A DNA stretch of 64,000 nt, from contig NZ_JALCZA010000009.1 of the NCBI RefSeq assembly GCF_022690765.1, positions 1-64,000 on the forward strand. Reading direction: 5' to 3'. Origin of the DNA: Anaeromyxobacter oryzisoli (GTDB lineage Bacteria > Myxococcota > Myxococcia > Myxococcales > Anaeromyxobacteraceae). The translations under genes were made by a program, and so were the position numbers. Under the pieces are notes generated by a model. That model saw only the letters and a program-made list of their open reading frames with translations, had not been told where the DNA came from and ran no database searches. This document shows, one piece after another, positions 16,759 through 26,255 of this stretch. Every line of letters begins with the position of its first letter. Within the stretch, counting starts at the first letter, position 1.

Positions 16759-18009
16759 TCACTCCCGAGCGGCGCGATCCCCGGCACCGGGGGTGAGCGG
16801 GGGATCGCGGACCGCGGCCCGGCCGCGGCGCCGGAGGCCGAAGAGCACCCGCAGCGGGTCGTTCGACTCGACGATCCGGCAGAGCGCCACGGTCGTCGCG
16901 AGCGACGCCCCCCACAGCACGAGGAAGGCCTCCGGCAGCCCGAGGCGCCACCGGACCACCGCCACCGCCACGGCGACGACGACGGGGTGGTGGATCACGT
17001 AGAACGGGTAGGCGAGCACGCTCGCGCGGACGAGCCCCTCGGAGCGGCGCTCGAGGTGACGGCGCGCGCCGCCGAGCAGCGCGACGAGCCAGCACCACGC
17101 GCCGCCGGCGTAGGCGGCCCAGAGGAGCGCGCCCGCGGCGGAGCGGGGCGCCGGGAGCCGCCCGAGGACGTTCCCGGGCCACGCCCACGTGAGGAGGCCG
17201 ACGGACACCCCGAGCGCGATGCCGAGGGCGGATCTCCAGTGCCGGTCCACGGCGCGCCGGAGCCCGGGCTCCGCGGCGAGGGCGAACCCGGCGACGTACG
17301 CGAGGAGGAGCAGCCCGCGGTTCGACCAGTCGTACGAGAGCGGCGTCACGCGCGGCAGCAGCAGCTCGATCGCGAGGCGGAGCCCCATCGCGGGGAGGGC
17401 GAGCCAGAGGAGGCCGGCGGGGCCCTCGCAGGGCGGCGCGAGCCGCGCCAGGAAGCGGCGCCCGCGGGGCGACCGGAGCCACTGGAAGAGCGGCAGCGTC
17501 ACCAGCGCGAACGCGAGGAGGAAGACCAGGAACCAGAGGTGATGCCAGGAGAAGTTCCCGCGCGGGTAGATCCCCTCGAAGAAGTGCGGGTAGAAGGCGA
17601 CGAGGGAGCCCTCGAACTCCCCGCGGAGGCGCCGCTCCAGCCAGACCTGAGGCGGGACGAGGAGGAGGAGCCCGGCCACGAGCGGCAGTCCGATGCGGAG
17701 GAGCCGCTCGCGGACGTACGTGGCGCTCGAGCGTCGGGAGAGGGCGAACCAGGCGCTCTCGCCGGCGAGCGCCATGAACAGCGGCATGATCCAGGGGGCG
17801 ACGAACAGCGCGAGCTCGCCGAAGACCTTGCTCTGGTACGGGCTCTGGACGTGCCACGCGTCCCAGGGGTTGAACGGCTCGGCGGCGTGCAGCGTGAAGA
17901 CGAGGAGCATCCCGCCGACCCGCAGCCACTCGACGTCGGCGCGGCGGCCGGCCGTCTCGGCCAGGGCCGCGGGGGCCGTGCCCCCGATGGTGGCGGGTGC
18001 GATCCTCAC
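16759..18009 (-). CDS. Acyltransferase 3 family membrane protein
   Basis: 416 residues with about ten membrane spans. The N-terminal ADVEWLRVGGMLLVFTLHAAEPF is the conserved first segment with the histidine (about residue 41) of acyltransferase-3 (OafB/OpgC-like) proteins, which O-acylate envelope glycans. The region near residue 345 (VLAYPFYVIHHPVVV) matches the family's C-terminal IHH signature. The GTG at 18009 has a strong GAGGGAGG ribosome site. The acceptor is unknown. Confidence 0.82.
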   Translation of the reverse strand: MRIAPATIGGTAPAALAETAGRRADVEWLRVGGMLLVFTLHAAEPFNPWDAWHVQSPYQSKVFGELALFVAPWIMPLFMALAGESAWFALSRRSSATYVRERLLRIGLPLVAGLLLLVPPQVWLERRLRGEFEGSLVAFYPHFFEGIYPRGNFSWHHLWFLVFLLAFALVTLPLFQWLRSPRGRRFLARLAPPCEGPAGLLWLALPAMGLRLAIELLLPRVTPLSYDWSNRGLLLLAYVAGFALAAEPGLRRAVDRHWRSALGIALGVSVGLLTWAWPGNVLGRLPAPRSAAGALLWAAYAGGAWCWLVALLGGARRHLERRSEGLVRASVLAYPFYVIHHPVVVAVAVAVVRWRLGLPEAFLVLWGASLATTVALCRIVESNDPLRVLFGLRRRGRAAVRDPPLTPGAGDRAARE

Positions 18010-18088
18010 CGCGCCTCCCTCGGCGCGCTCCCGGCGCGGCGCGGCCCTCGGGGCGCGGCCGCTCGCGAGCTCCTCCCCGGCGGCACGA

Positions 18089-18538
18089 TCACGCCTCGTG
18101 CGAGGGCGGCCGGGCGACGAGCACCGCGCAGGGGGCTTCCCGCACCACCCGCTCCGCCACCGAGCCGAGCAGGAACCGGCTGACGCCGCGCCGGCCGTGC
18201 GTCCCGGTGACGACCAGGTCGAAGCGGCCGGCCCGCGCCGCGCGCGAGATCTGCTCCGCGGGCGAGCCGCTCTCCAGCACGGCCCGCACCGGCGCGCCGA
18301 CGAGCCGCTCCGCGGTCGCTCGCCACGCTTCCAGCTTGCGCCGGAGGTCGTCCGCCTCCGCCTGGACCTGCTCCGGGAGCACGTCGAACCGGGCGCCAGG
18401 CACCGGCGGGAGGTCGTGCACGTGCACGAGCGCGAGCCGCCCGCCCGAGCAGCGGGCGAGCTCGGCCGCGGCCTCGAGGGCGCACCGCGCACTGTCGGAG
18501 AAGTCCACCGCGCACAGGATCTCGAGCTGGCTCTGCAT
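18089..18538 (-). CDS. Universal stress protein (UspA family)
   Basis: 149 residues, single USP domain, cytoplasmic. The N-terminal ILCAVDFSDSARCAL and the ATP-binding GTHGRRGVSRFLLGSVAE segment (near residues 117-134) indicate an ATP-binding USP. It precedes the acyltransferase gene by 79 bp on the same strand. A role in stress survival is inferred from the family. Confidence 0.9.
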   Translation of the reverse strand: MQSQLEILCAVDFSDSARCALEAAAELARCSGGRLALVHVHDLPPVPGARFDVLPEQVQAEADDLRRKLEAWRATAERLVGAPVRAVLESGSPAEQISRAARAGRFDLVVTGTHGRRGVSRFLLGSVAERVVREAPCAVLVARPPSHEA

Positions 18539-18824
18539 GCCCGCCTCCTCGCCGGCGACGCCGGGCGCCGATCCGCGGCCCGCTGGCGGCCGGTGCCCCC
18601 ATGGTGGTTCTACTGCCGCCGGGGGGCGGACCCTCGCGCCGCGCGGGGGGTTCCGGACGGGGGTCCCCGGGCGGTCGCGCCGTCGCGCGGCGGGCGGCCG
18701 GGCGGAGGGCCGGCGCCTGGGCGGCCGGCCGTCGGCTGGCGTGGCCCCGATCGCGCGCGCTCGCGGCGAACCGGCTCGCGATCCGGAGGGGCCGCGACTA
18801 GCATGCCGCGGTCCGGAGGATCCC

Positions 18825-19205
18825 GTGACCTACGACGCAGACCAAGCCCCGGAGCCGGAGAGCTGGCTCGCAGCGACCGAGGATGACCGCCTCGAGGCGG
18901 TCGAGGCGCACCATCGGGGGCTCACCTCGCACGCGCCGATGCCGCGGCCGCGCGTCCACGCCGCGCTCCACCTCGTGGTCGAGACGCAGCTCGCGTCGGG
19001 CAAGCCGCCCGAGGTCCGCCGCGCGCTCACCCGGCTCACCGCGGGCGGGCTCTCCCGGCACGAGGCGGTCCACGCCATCGGGTTCGTGATCGCCGACGCG
19101 ACCCGCGCCGCGCTCGAGGGGCGGAGGTTCGACGCCCAGGTCTTCGCGCGCGAGGTGGACGCGCTCACGGCGGAGCGCTGGCGCGAGCTCTCGACCGGCG
19201 AGTGA
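18825..19205 (+). CDS. DUF1841-like conserved protein
   Basis: 126 residues from the GTG at 18825, which has GGAGGA four bases upstream. The core ALHLVVETQLASGKPPEVRRALTRL followed by LTAGGLSRHEAVHAIG is characteristic of DUF1841-type helical proteins, whose role is unknown. No signal or membrane segment. The 286 bp before it (18539-18824) hold divergent promoters at best. Confidence 0.68.
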   Translation: MTYDADQAPEPESWLAATEDDRLEAVEAHHRGLTSHAPMPRPRVHAALHLVVETQLASGKPPEVRRALTRLTAGGLSRHEAVHAIGFVIADATRAALEGRRFDAQVFAREVDALTAERWRELSTGE

Positions 19206-19256
19206 CGGCGTCCCCCCGGGCGGGGTCGAGCTCGGCGCGAGCGGGCGCCGGAGGCG

Positions 19257-20258
19257 TCACTGAGAGTCCACCGGCAGCGGCGGCAGGAGCCCGCGCAGCA
19301 GCGCCGCCCGGTCGAGCGCGCCGACGAGCCGGCCCGCGTCGTCCACGATCGCGAGCACCTTGTGCGCGCCGCGCACCACGAGGCCGATGGCGTCGCGCAG
19401 CGCCACGTCCGGCGTCGCGGTCGGGACCGGGCCGAGGATGTCGCCGGCGGTCCGGGCACGGGCGCGCCGCTCCGCGAGCTCACGCTCGGCGTGGCCGAAG
19501 GGGAGGCCGTGGATCGACCCGGAGAACACCCCGCGCCGCACCGGCGGCGCGAGCCGCTCGAGGAGCGCGGCGTCCGAGACCACGCCGAGGACCCGGCGCC
19601 CGGCGTCCACCACGAGCGCGTGGTCGAGCCCGGACGCGGCGGCCACCGCGATCACTTGATCGAGCGGCGCGTCCGCCGCCACCGCCGGCGGGTCCGGCCG
19701 CATCAGCGCGCCGACGGGCGCGCCGCCCTCGAGCGGCGCCGGCGCCTCCGCCTCGGTCGCGTCCCAGCCGCCGCCCGCCACGGCCCGGAGCACGTCGACC
19801 CGCGAGAGGATCCCCGCGAGCCGCCCCGCGCGGTCCAGCACCGGGAGCCGCTTCAAATGACGTCGCGCCATGAGCTCCGCCGCCTCCCGGAGCGCCACCG
19901 CCTCGCCGACCGTGACCAGCTCCGGCGTCATGACGTCCCGCGCCACCCGCCCGGACCGCGCGATGCGCGCGACGCACCGCTCCGCGTCGCCGGCGGCGAG
20001 GGGCGCGAGGGGGCCGGCGCCCGGCTCGCCCGCGGCGACCGCGCCGCGCGCGACCACGTCGCCACCGGTGACGATGCCGACGGCGAAGCCGCGGGTGACG
20101 ACGGGCAGCGCCCTCCGCCGCGAAGCGGCCATCCGGAGGACGACCTCGGCGAGCGGCGTCGAGGGCTCGATCGCCACGGCCGGCCTGCTCATCACGTCGC
20201 CGGCCGCGAGGTCGGCGAGGATCGCCCGCCGCAGCGCGAGAGGGTCCTTGCCGGGCAT
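19257..20258 (-). CDS. Four-CBS-domain protein
   Basis: 333 residues with four CBS units: [57 protein letters not shown] and [18 protein letters not shown]. No catalytic domain is fused. The ATG at 20258 is preferred to 20309 because the latter would overlap the start of the divergent crcB gene. Tandem Bateman modules usually sense adenine nucleotides; here the partner is unknown. Together with the USP and the other CBS protein it makes a stress-sensor neighbourhood. Confidence 0.85.
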   Translation of the reverse strand: MPGKDPLALRRAILADLAAGDVMSRPAVAIEPSTPLAEVVLRMAASRRRALPVVTRGFAVGIVTGGDVVARGAVAAGEPGAGPLAPLAAGDAERCVARIARSGRVARDVMTPELVTVGEAVALREAAELMARRHLKRLPVLDRAGRLAGILSRVDVLRAVAGGGWDATEAEAPAPLEGGAPVGALMRPDPPAVAADAPLDQVIAVAAASGLDHALVVDAGRRVLGVVSDAALLERLAPPVRRGVFSGSIHGLPFGHAERELAERRARARTAGDILGPVPTATPDVALRDAIGLVVRGAHKVLAIVDDAGRLVGALDRAALLRGLLPPLPVDSQ

Positions 20259-20301
20259 CGGCTCATGTTGCCCGGCCAGGGCCGGCGAGGTAAAGGGGAC
20301 C

Positions 20302-20682
20302 GTGGACAAGTTCCTGCTGGTCTGCCTCGGCGGCGCGCTCGGCAGCGGCGCGCGCTACCTCGTCGCCACCTGGTCGCTGGCGACGTTCGGCGCCGGCTTC
20401 CCCCGCGGCACCCTCGCCGTGAACGTCGTCGGATCGTTCCTGCTCGCGGCCATCCTGACCGCCGCGACCGCGACGGAGGCCGTCTCCCCCCAGCTCCGGA
20501 TCTTCCTCACGACCGGCGTGATGGGCGGCTTCACCACCTACTCCTCCTTCAACTGGGAGACGATCGTGCTCGCGCAGGAGGGCCGGCTCGGCGCCGCCGC
20601 GCTCTACCTGGCGGTCACGCTCGCGGGGTGCCTCGCCGCGGGCGTCGCCGGCATCGCGCTCGTGCACCGCGTGGTCGGCTGA
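20302..20682 (+). CDS. crcB: Fluoride channel Fluc/CrcB
   Basis: 126 residues with four hydrophobic spans. The family signatures [19 protein letters not shown] and [15 protein letters not shown] are all present, so it should form a dual-topology fluoride exporter in the inner membrane. The GTG at 20302 has an AAGGGGA ribosome site. Only 43 bp separate it from the divergent CBS gene, too little for a fluoride riboswitch, and I see no such motif. Confidence 0.93.
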   Translation: MDKFLLVCLGGALGSGARYLVATWSLATFGAGFPRGTLAVNVVGSFLLAAILTAATATEAVSPQLRIFLTTGVMGGFTTYSSFNWETIVLAQEGRLGAAALYLAVTLAGCLAAGVAGIALVHRVVG

Positions 20683-20774
20683 CGGCCGCCGAGCGCCGCC
20701 GCACGGTCGCGGCGCGGCGCGCGGCTTCGCGGGCGCGATGACACGCGCGTCGCGACGCGCTATCTGTCCGCCCC

Positions 20775-21698
20775 GTGTCCGACCTCGCCATCCGCTGCCG
20801 CGGGCTCGTGAAGCGCTACCCGCCGGACGTCACGGCGGTGGACGGCCTCGATCTCGAGGTGCGCCGGGGCGAGTGCTTCGGGCTGCTCGGGCCGAACGGC
20901 GCCGGCAAGACCACCACCGTCGAGATCCTCGAGGGGCTGCTCGCGCCCACCGGCGGCGAGGTCGAGATCCTCGGCGCGCGCTGGGACCGGGACGCGGCGG
21001 ACCTCCGGGCCCGGATCGGCATCACGCTGCAGGAGACCCACCTCCCGGAGCGGCTCACGGTGGAGGAGATCGTGCGGCTCTTCCGCTCCTTCTACCCGCG
21101 CGGCCGCGGCGAGGACGAGGTGATCGGCCTCGTCTCGCTCGGCGAGAAGCGGCGGGCGCGCTACGACCGGCTCTCCGGCGGGCAGAAGCAGCGGCTCGCC
21201 GTGGCGTGCGCCCTCGTGGGGGAGCCGGAGCTGCTCTTCCTCGACGAGCCCACCACCGGCCTCGATCCGCAGTCGCGCCGGCAGCTCTGGGACGTGGTGG
21301 ACGACCTGCGGCGGCAGGGGCGGACCGTGCTCCTCACCACCCACTACATGGACGAGGCGGAGCGGCTCTGCGATCGCGTCGCGATCGTGGACCGGGGGCG
21401 GGTGATCGCCCTCGGCACGCCGCGCGAGCTGATCCACCGGGTCGTCGGCCAGGAGGTGGTGGAGTTCGAGGCGCCGGACGGCGTGCTGGAGGCGGAGCTG
21501 CGGGCGCTCCCGGGGGTGGAGGCGGTCCGGCGCGCCGGCGCCGGGTGGGCCCTCACCGTGGACCGGCTGCACCTGGCGATCCCGGCGCTCCTCGCCCGGC
21601 TCGAAGCGCGCGGCGTCGCGCTGTCCGCGCTCTCTACCCACCGCGCCACCCTCGAGGACGTGTTCGTCTCCCTCACCGGCCGGAGGCTCCGTGACTGA
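20775..21698 (+). CDS. ABC exporter ATP-binding protein
   Basis: 307 residues. Walker A GPNGAGKTT (near residues 39-47), signature LSGGQKQRLA, Walker B LLFLDEP and the H-loop TTHYMDEAE are intact. It is of the multidrug/NatA-like type that pairs with ABC-2 permeases, and the permease gene overlaps its end by 8 bp. About 90 C-terminal residues form the accessory domain common in this group. The substrate cannot be read from the sequence. Confidence 0.9.
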   Translation: MSDLAIRCRGLVKRYPPDVTAVDGLDLEVRRGECFGLLGPNGAGKTTTVEILEGLLAPTGGEVEILGARWDRDAADLRARIGITLQETHLPERLTVEEIVRLFRSFYPRGRGEDEVIGLVSLGEKRRARYDRLSGGQKQRLAVACALVGEPELLFLDEPTTGLDPQSRRQLWDVVDDLRRQGRTVLLTTHYMDEAERLCDRVAIVDRGRVIALGTPRELIHRVVGQEVVEFEAPDGVLEAELRALPGVEAVRRAGAGWALTVDRLHLAIPALLARLEARGVALSALSTHRATLEDVFVSLTGRRLRD

Positions 21699-22764
21699 CC
21701 GCGCCCCCGCCCGCCGCCGCGCGCCGCGCCTCCTTCGCCGCTCGGCGCTCGCGCAGCTCGTCCTGGCCCGGCTCCGCGCCTTCTTCCGCGAGCCCTCCAC
21801 CGTCTTCTGGAGCTTCGGCTTCCCCATCCTGCTCACGATCGCGCTCGGGATCGCCTTCCGCGCGCGCCCGCCGGAGCCGGTCCGCGCGGCGGTGCTCGCC
21901 GGCCCCGGCGCCGAGCGCGTCCGCGCGGCGCTCGCCGCGGATCGGGGCGTCGTCGCCGAGATCCTGCCGGAGGCGGCGGCCCGGGCCGCGCTCCGCACCG
22001 GGCGCGCGGCCATCGTGGTCGTCCCCGGCGACCCGCCCACCTACCGCTCCGATCCGACGCGCCCGGAGAGCCGCCTCGCCCGCGCGGCGGTGGACGACCT
22101 CCTGCAGCGCGCCGCCGGCCGGCCCGACGCGTTCAGCGCCGCCGACGCGCGGGTGACCGAGCCCGGCGCGCGGTACGTGGACTTCCTCGTCCCCGGCCTC
22201 CTCGGGATGAACGTCATGTCCGCGGGGATGTGGGGGATCGGCTGGGTCATCGTCGAGGACCGGCAGAAGAAGCTCCTGAAGCGCATGGTCGCGACGCCGA
22301 TGCGCCGGAGCGAGTGGCTCCTCGCGTTCGTGCTCGTCCGGCTCGTGTTCCTCCTCATCGAGGTGCCGGTGCTGGTCGGGTTCGCGATGCTCGCCTTCGA
22401 GGTGCCGATGCGCGGGTCGTGGCTCGCGCTGGCGGCGATGGCGGTGCTCGGGGCCCTCGCGTTCTCCGGCCTCGGCCTGCTCGTGGCGAGCCGGGCGCGG
22501 AACACGCAGACGGTCGGCGGCCTCATCAACCTGGTGATGATGCCGATGTTCATCGTCTCCGGGGTGTTCTTCTCCTCGGCGAACTTCCCGCCGGCGCTCC
22601 AGCCGATCATCCGCGCGCTCCCGCTCACCGCGCTGAACGACGCGCTGCGCGCCGTGATGAACGAGGGCGCCGGCCTCGCCGCCCTCTGGCCCGAGGCCGC
22701 CCTCCTCGCCGGCGTCGCGGCCGCGTCCTTCGCCCTCGCCCTGCGCTTCTTCCGCTGGGTGTGA
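21691..22764 (+). CDS. ABC-2 type exporter permease
   Basis: 357 residues. One N-terminal membrane span (around 45-60), a periplasmic region of about 120 residues, then five C-terminal spans, the usual ABC-2 layout. NVMSAGMWGIGWVIVEDRQKKLLKRM and MPMFIVSGVFFSSANFP are typical of the family. It overlaps the ATPase gene, so the two are co-translated and probably form one exporter. Confidence 0.88.
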   Translation: MTDRAPARRRAPRLLRRSALAQLVLARLRAFFREPSTVFWSFGFPILLTIALGIAFRARPPEPVRAAVLAGPGAERVRAALAADRGVVAEILPEAAARAALRTGRAAIVVVPGDPPTYRSDPTRPESRLARAAVDDLLQRAAGRPDAFSAADARVTEPGARYVDFLVPGLLGMNVMSAGMWGIGWVIVEDRQKKLLKRMVATPMRRSEWLLAFVLVRLVFLLIEVPVLVGFAMLAFEVPMRGSWLALAAMAVLGALAFSGLGLLVASRARNTQTVGGLINLVMMPMFIVSGVFFSSANFPPALQPIIRALPLTALNDALRAVMNEGAGLAALWPEAALLAGVAAASFALALRFFRWV

Positions 22765-22794
22765 TCCACGTCACGGCCCGGCCGGCCACCGCGC

Positions 22795-23412
22795 TCACGG
22801 CGGGAGTTGGCCCGGGACGAGCCCGAGCCGGGCGGCGTCCGCGGGGGTGTTCGCGTTCTCGAAGGCGCGTCCGGCGGGGTCCACCGTCCGCCACTCCGCC
22901 TCCTCGACGACGCGGGCGCCGACCTCGCGCGCGAGCTCCCGGAGCGACGGATCGCCCTCCCGGAGCAGCCGGTCGAGCACCGGCAGGCAGGCGCGCGACC
23001 AGCAGGCGTGGAGCGGCTGGAGCCGCCCGCCGAACCGCACCAGCACCGCGGGGGCGTCGCCGCGCCGGTCCGCGAGCCAGCGGATCGGCCCCGCCGACAG
23101 GAAGGGCATGTCGCACGCGGCCGTGAAGACCCACTCGGTGCGCGCGGCGGAGAGGGCGGCGTGCACGCCGCCCGGCGCCCCCTTCCCCGGGAGCACGTCG
23201 CCGACGATGCGCACGCCGAGCGCGGCGTACGGCGCCGGATCGTTCGCGACCACGAGCGCGTCCTCGAAGAGCTCCTCGAAGAGGCGCACCGCCCGCGCGG
23301 CGATGGGCTCGCCGTCCAGCGCGAGCAATCCCTTTGGCAAACCGCCCATGCGCGTGGCGTGCCCGCCGGCCACGAGGGCCCCGGTGCACCCCGCGATGAG
23401 AAGGGGTTTCAT
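22795..23412 (-). CDS. mobA: Molybdenum cofactor guanylyltransferase MobA
   Basis: 205 residues. The family attaches GMP to molybdopterin. The N-terminal nucleotide-binding signature is AGGHATRMGGLPKGLL (usual form AGGxSxRMGxDK), and ACDMPFLS carries the metal-binding aspartate. ENANTP near the end matches the conserved NxNTPxD motif. The ATG at 23412 is selected because the longer frame would run over the divergent TPR gene. No other molybdopterin gene is nearby. Confidence 0.85.
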   Translation of the reverse strand: MKPLLIAGCTGALVAGGHATRMGGLPKGLLALDGEPIAARAVRLFEELFEDALVVANDPAPYAALGVRIVGDVLPGKGAPGGVHAALSAARTEWVFTAACDMPFLSAGPIRWLADRRGDAPAVLVRFGGRLQPLHACWSRACLPVLDRLLREGDPSLRELAREVGARVVEEAEWRTVDPAGRAFENANTPADAARLGLVPGQLPP

Positions 23413-23484
23413 GCGGAAAGAGTGTAGCGCGCGCCGGTCGGTACTGGAGTGTAACGGTCGTTCCGCGGTACAACGTGCGACCCT

Positions 23485-23823
23485 ATGACTCCGGAGCAGC
23501 GCCTCGAGGCCTTCCGCCAGTTCGTGCAGAAGAGCCCCGACGATCCCTTCGCGCGGTACTCCCTCGCCATGGCCCTTCGCGGGGCGGGGCGCGGGGACGA
23601 GGCCGTCGCGGAGTTCCGCGAGCTCGCCCGCCGGGCGCCGGAGTACGTGCCGACCTACCTCATGCTCGGGCAGGCCCTCGAGGCGCTCGGGAGGGACGGG
23701 GAGGCGGCGCAGGTCTACGAGGACGGGATCGCCCAGGCGGCCCGCAAGCACGAAGGACACGCACAGGGCGAGCTGGCGAGCGCGCTCGAGGCGGTCCGCG
23801 CCAGAGGAGCAGGATCACGATGA
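23485..23823 (+). CDS. Small TPR-repeat protein
   Basis: 112 residues with about two tetratricopeptide repeats (PDDPFARYSLAMALRGAGRGDEAVAEF and VPTYLMLGQALEALGRDGEA). Probably a protein-interaction adaptor in the cytoplasm. Its stop overlaps the ATG of fabI (ATGA), suggesting joint expression. Confidence 0.82.
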   Translation: MTPEQRLEAFRQFVQKSPDDPFARYSLAMALRGAGRGDEAVAEFRELARRAPEYVPTYLMLGQALEALGRDGEAAQVYEDGIAQAARKHEGHAQGELASALEAVRARGAGSR

Positions 23824-24635
23824 CCGACACCCAGACTCCCCCGCCGTCCTACGGCGGGCTCATGAAGGGCAAGCGCGCGGTGATCACCGGCGTCGCCAAC
23901 GAGCGCTCGATCGCGTGGGCGATCGCCCAGGCGTTCCACCGCGAGGGCGCCGAGCTGATCTTCACCTACCCGGGCGAGGCGATGGGCGCTCGCGTGCGAC
24001 CGCTCGCCGAGAGCCTGGGGGCCAAGGCCATCCTCGACTGCGACGTCTCGAAGGACGCCGACGTCGAGCGGACCGTCGCGGACGTGAAGAAGGTGTGGGA
24101 CCGCGTGGACGTGCTGGTGCACGCCATCGGCTTCGCCCCGCGCAGCGCCCTCGACGGCCGGTTCACGGACGTGACCACGCGCGAGGTGTGGCAGATCACG
24201 ATGGACGTCTCGGCGTACTCCCTCATCGGCCTCACGCGCGCGTTCCGGCCGCTGATGCCGGCGGGCTCGTCGGTCGTCGCGCTCACGTACTACGGGGCCG
24301 AGAAGGTGGTCCGGCACTACAACGTGATGGGCGTCGCGAAGGCCGCGCTCGAGGCGTCGATGCGGTACCTCGCCGAGGACCTCGGCCAGGACGGGATCCG
24401 GGTGAACGCGATCAGCGCCGGCCCGATCAAGACGCTCGCCGCCGCCGGCATCAAGGGCATGCGGTCGATGCTCTCCGAGAACGCCGAGCGGACGCCGCTC
24501 CGGCGGAACGTGGAGCAGGAGGACGTCGCCCGCGCGGCGCTCTACCTCTGCTCCTCGCTCGCGCCGAACGTGACGGGCGAGGTGCTCCACGTGGACGCCG
24601 GGCAGAACATCCTCGGCGTCGTCAGCATGGGGTGA
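23820..24635 (+). CDS. fabI: Enoyl-[acyl-carrier-protein] reductase FabI
   Basis: 271 residues, an NADH-dependent reductase of fatty-acid elongation. The FabI-type cofactor site GVANERSIAWAIA and the catalytic Tyr/Lys pair in YYGAEKVVRHYNVMGVAKAA (YX6K) are intact, as is the C-terminal VDAGQNILG. The ATG is coupled to the TPR gene. It ends before a terminator-like inverted repeat. Confidence 0.95.
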   Translation: MTDTQTPPPSYGGLMKGKRAVITGVANERSIAWAIAQAFHREGAELIFTYPGEAMGARVRPLAESLGAKAILDCDVSKDADVERTVADVKKVWDRVDVLVHAIGFAPRSALDGRFTDVTTREVWQITMDVSAYSLIGLTRAFRPLMPAGSSVVALTYYGAEKVVRHYNVMGVAKAALEASMRYLAEDLGQDGIRVNAISAGPIKTLAAAGIKGMRSMLSENAERTPLRRNVEQEDVARAALYLCSSLAPNVTGEVLHVDAGQNILGVVSMG

Positions 24636-24644
24636 CGGAGCACT

Positions 24645-24705
24645 TCCCAGGCGCGCGGGGCCTAGGGGCTCGAAAGGGCCTCGGGCCTCGGACGCAGGCC
24701 TGGGA
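24645..24705. terminator. Possible bidirectional terminator between fabI and the hydrolase gene
   Basis: TCCCAGGC at 24645-24652 and GCCTGGGA at 24698-24705 form an inverted repeat with GC-rich inner pairs, exactly between two convergent genes. There is no T-run, so the call is tentative. Confidence 0.4.
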
Positions 24706-24711
24706 CCCCTG

Positions 24712-25368
24712 TCAGACGAACCGCCCCCGCCGCGGGCGCTCGCCGACGAACGGGTTCGACCGCCGCTCGTCGCCGATGGTGCCGCCCGGGCCGTGGCCGG
24801 GCAGGAAGCGCACCTCGTCGGCGAGGGCGAACAGCTTCGACTGGATCGACCGGCGGAGCGCCTCGAAGTCGCCGCCCGGCAGATCGGTCCGCCCGACCGA
24901 GCCGGAGAAGAGCGTGTCGCCCGTGAAGACGAGCTGCTCGTCCGGGAAGGCGAGGCAGGCCGAGCCCGCGGTGTGTCCCGGCGTGTGCAGGACGATCCCC
25001 TCGCTCGCGCCGACGCGGAGCCGGTCGCCGTCGGCGGGGCGCTCGTCGACCGATGGGATCTCCACCGGCTCGAACCCGAACATCTCCGCCTGGCGCGGCA
25101 GGGCGTCGAGCCACGGCACATCGTCGGCGTGGAGCGCCAGCGGGGCGCCGGTGCGAGCCTTCGCCTCCGCCGCTCCCGCGACGTGGTCGATGTGGCCGTG
25201 CGTGCAGAAGATCCGCGTGATCCGGTAGCCGCCGGGCTCGGTGAGCGCGAGGATCCGCTCCACGTCGCCGCCCGGGTCGATCAGCACCGCCTCGCCGGTG
25301 CGGTCGCACGCGGCGACGTACGCGTTCGCCGCGAACGGTCCGACCACCGCATGCCGGACGATCAGCAT
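24712..25368 (-). CDS. Metallo-beta-lactamase fold hydrolase, GloB-like
   Basis: 218 residues. The metal-binding THGHIDH motif (near residues 56-62), HTPGHTAGSACL, FTGDTLF and the late PGHGPGGTI are in order, as in hydroxyacylglutathione hydrolases and related thioesterases. Start at 25368 is favoured by GGAGG just upstream; an in-frame ATG at 25386 lacks one. The substrate may be a glutathione or other thioester; the short length fits the bacterial GloB-like group without the C-terminal glutathione domain. Confidence 0.85.
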   Translation of the reverse strand: MLIVRHAVVGPFAANAYVAACDRTGEAVLIDPGGDVERILALTEPGGYRITRIFCTHGHIDHVAGAAEAKARTGAPLALHADDVPWLDALPRQAEMFGFEPVEIPSVDERPADGDRLRVGASEGIVLHTPGHTAGSACLAFPDEQLVFTGDTLFSGSVGRTDLPGGDFEALRRSIQSKLFALADEVRFLPGHGPGGTIGDERRSNPFVGERPRRGRFV

Positions 25369-25419
25369 CGCGCCTCCAGTCTTCACATATCCCGAAGCGG
25401 AGCTTATCGCTCCCGGGCC

Positions 25420-25510
25420 GGTCCGTGACCGTCACCGTGCCCGTGACCGTTCCCCGTATCCGTGCCCGCATCCCGCGTCCCCTGGTCCGTGCCTCCGTCG
25501 GATTACGGGA
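25420..25510. repeat. R1 half-element, reverse orientation
   Basis: CCGTGACCGTCACCGTG words followed by TCCGTCGGATTACGGG match one arm and the core of R1. Read on the minus strand it lies directly after the R3 element at 25511-25757, the same order as at 35.6 kb. Confidence 0.65.
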
Positions 25511-25757
25511 TTGGGGCCACGGGCCCCGCGCAGCAGGGGTGGGGCCCCGGCCTCCGCTGGACGCAGCGAGACCGCAGCCCAAAGTCGTCACGCAGGGTGG
25601 AGGGACCCCGCCGCAGGCGGGGGGAGGGGCGCAGCCCCTCCGCGCGGGGACCGCGAGCGTTCCCCCCGCGAAGCGGGGGGGCGCGAGCGGTCACGGGCCC
25701 CGCGCAGCAGGGGTGGGGCCCCGACGGCTCCGCCGGCGGGGCGGGGCGGCACGCCCC
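25511..25757 (-). repeat. R3 element copy A (multi-hairpin)
   Basis: Read on the minus strand it begins two bases after the stop of the IscA-type gene with the stem GGGGCGTGCCGCCCC, then CCCCGCCGGCGGAGCCG, CGCGGGGCCCGTGACC and several further hairpins, ending with the GTCCCTCCACCCTGCGTGAC box and a second GGGGCCCC block 174 bp away (25518 and 25692). No coding sequence is apparent. Confidence 0.8.
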
Positions 25758-25759
25758 GT

Positions 25760-26146
25760 TTAATAAGAAAAAGACGACCCGCAGCCGCAGGTGGTCCGGG
25801 CGTTCGGGTTGTTGAACTTGAACCCCGCGCCCTGGAGGCCGACCACGTAGTCCACCGTGACGCCCTGCAGGTACATCGAGCTCATCGGATCGACGAAGAG
25901 CTTGATCCCGTCCTGCTCGACGGAGAGATCGCCGTCGCGCGGGTCCTTCTCGAAGTCCATCGAGTACTGGAACCCCGCGCACCCGCCGCCCATCACGCCG
26001 ATGCGGATGCCGTAGCCCTGGAGCCCCTCGCGCTCGATGGCTTCGCGCACCATCTCGACCGCCTTCGCTGTGAGTGTGACGGGGCTGGCCATTCCCAGGT
26101 CGGCGGGAGAGGCGGTGGTCGGGGCTACCGTGGTGTTCGCGTCCAT
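25760..26146 (-). CDS. IscA/ErpA/HesB-type iron-sulfur cluster carrier
   Basis: 128 residues. The A-type carrier signature is complete: GGGCAGFQY near residue 53 and CGCGSSF at the end supply the three cluster-binding cysteines. A 20-residue N-terminal extension rich in Ala/Thr precedes a second in-frame ATG (26092, MASPVTLTAKAVEMV), which could be the true start. It delivers Fe-S clusters to apo-enzymes, of which this window holds several (HpnH, HpnJ, BioB). Confidence 0.92.
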   Translation of the reverse strand: MDANTTVAPTTASPADLGMASPVTLTAKAVEMVREAIEREGLQGYGIRIGVMGGGCAGFQYSMDFEKDPRDGDLSVEQDGIKLFVDPMSSMYLQGVTVDYVVGLQGAGFKFNNPNARTTCGCGSSFSY

Positions 26147-26255
26147 TTGCGCTGGATCTCCGTGCGGGGGAGCGCGCTCCCCCGGTTGACGAGGCGCAAG
26201 AAGTCTAACAGCGGGGGTGCGACCGTTCAATCGAACCGCCTGCTCCCCTCGACGC

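Noticed and set aside
20259-20301. Fluoride riboswitch before crcB
   Set aside because: The gap is only 43 bp and lacks the conserved crcB motif bases.
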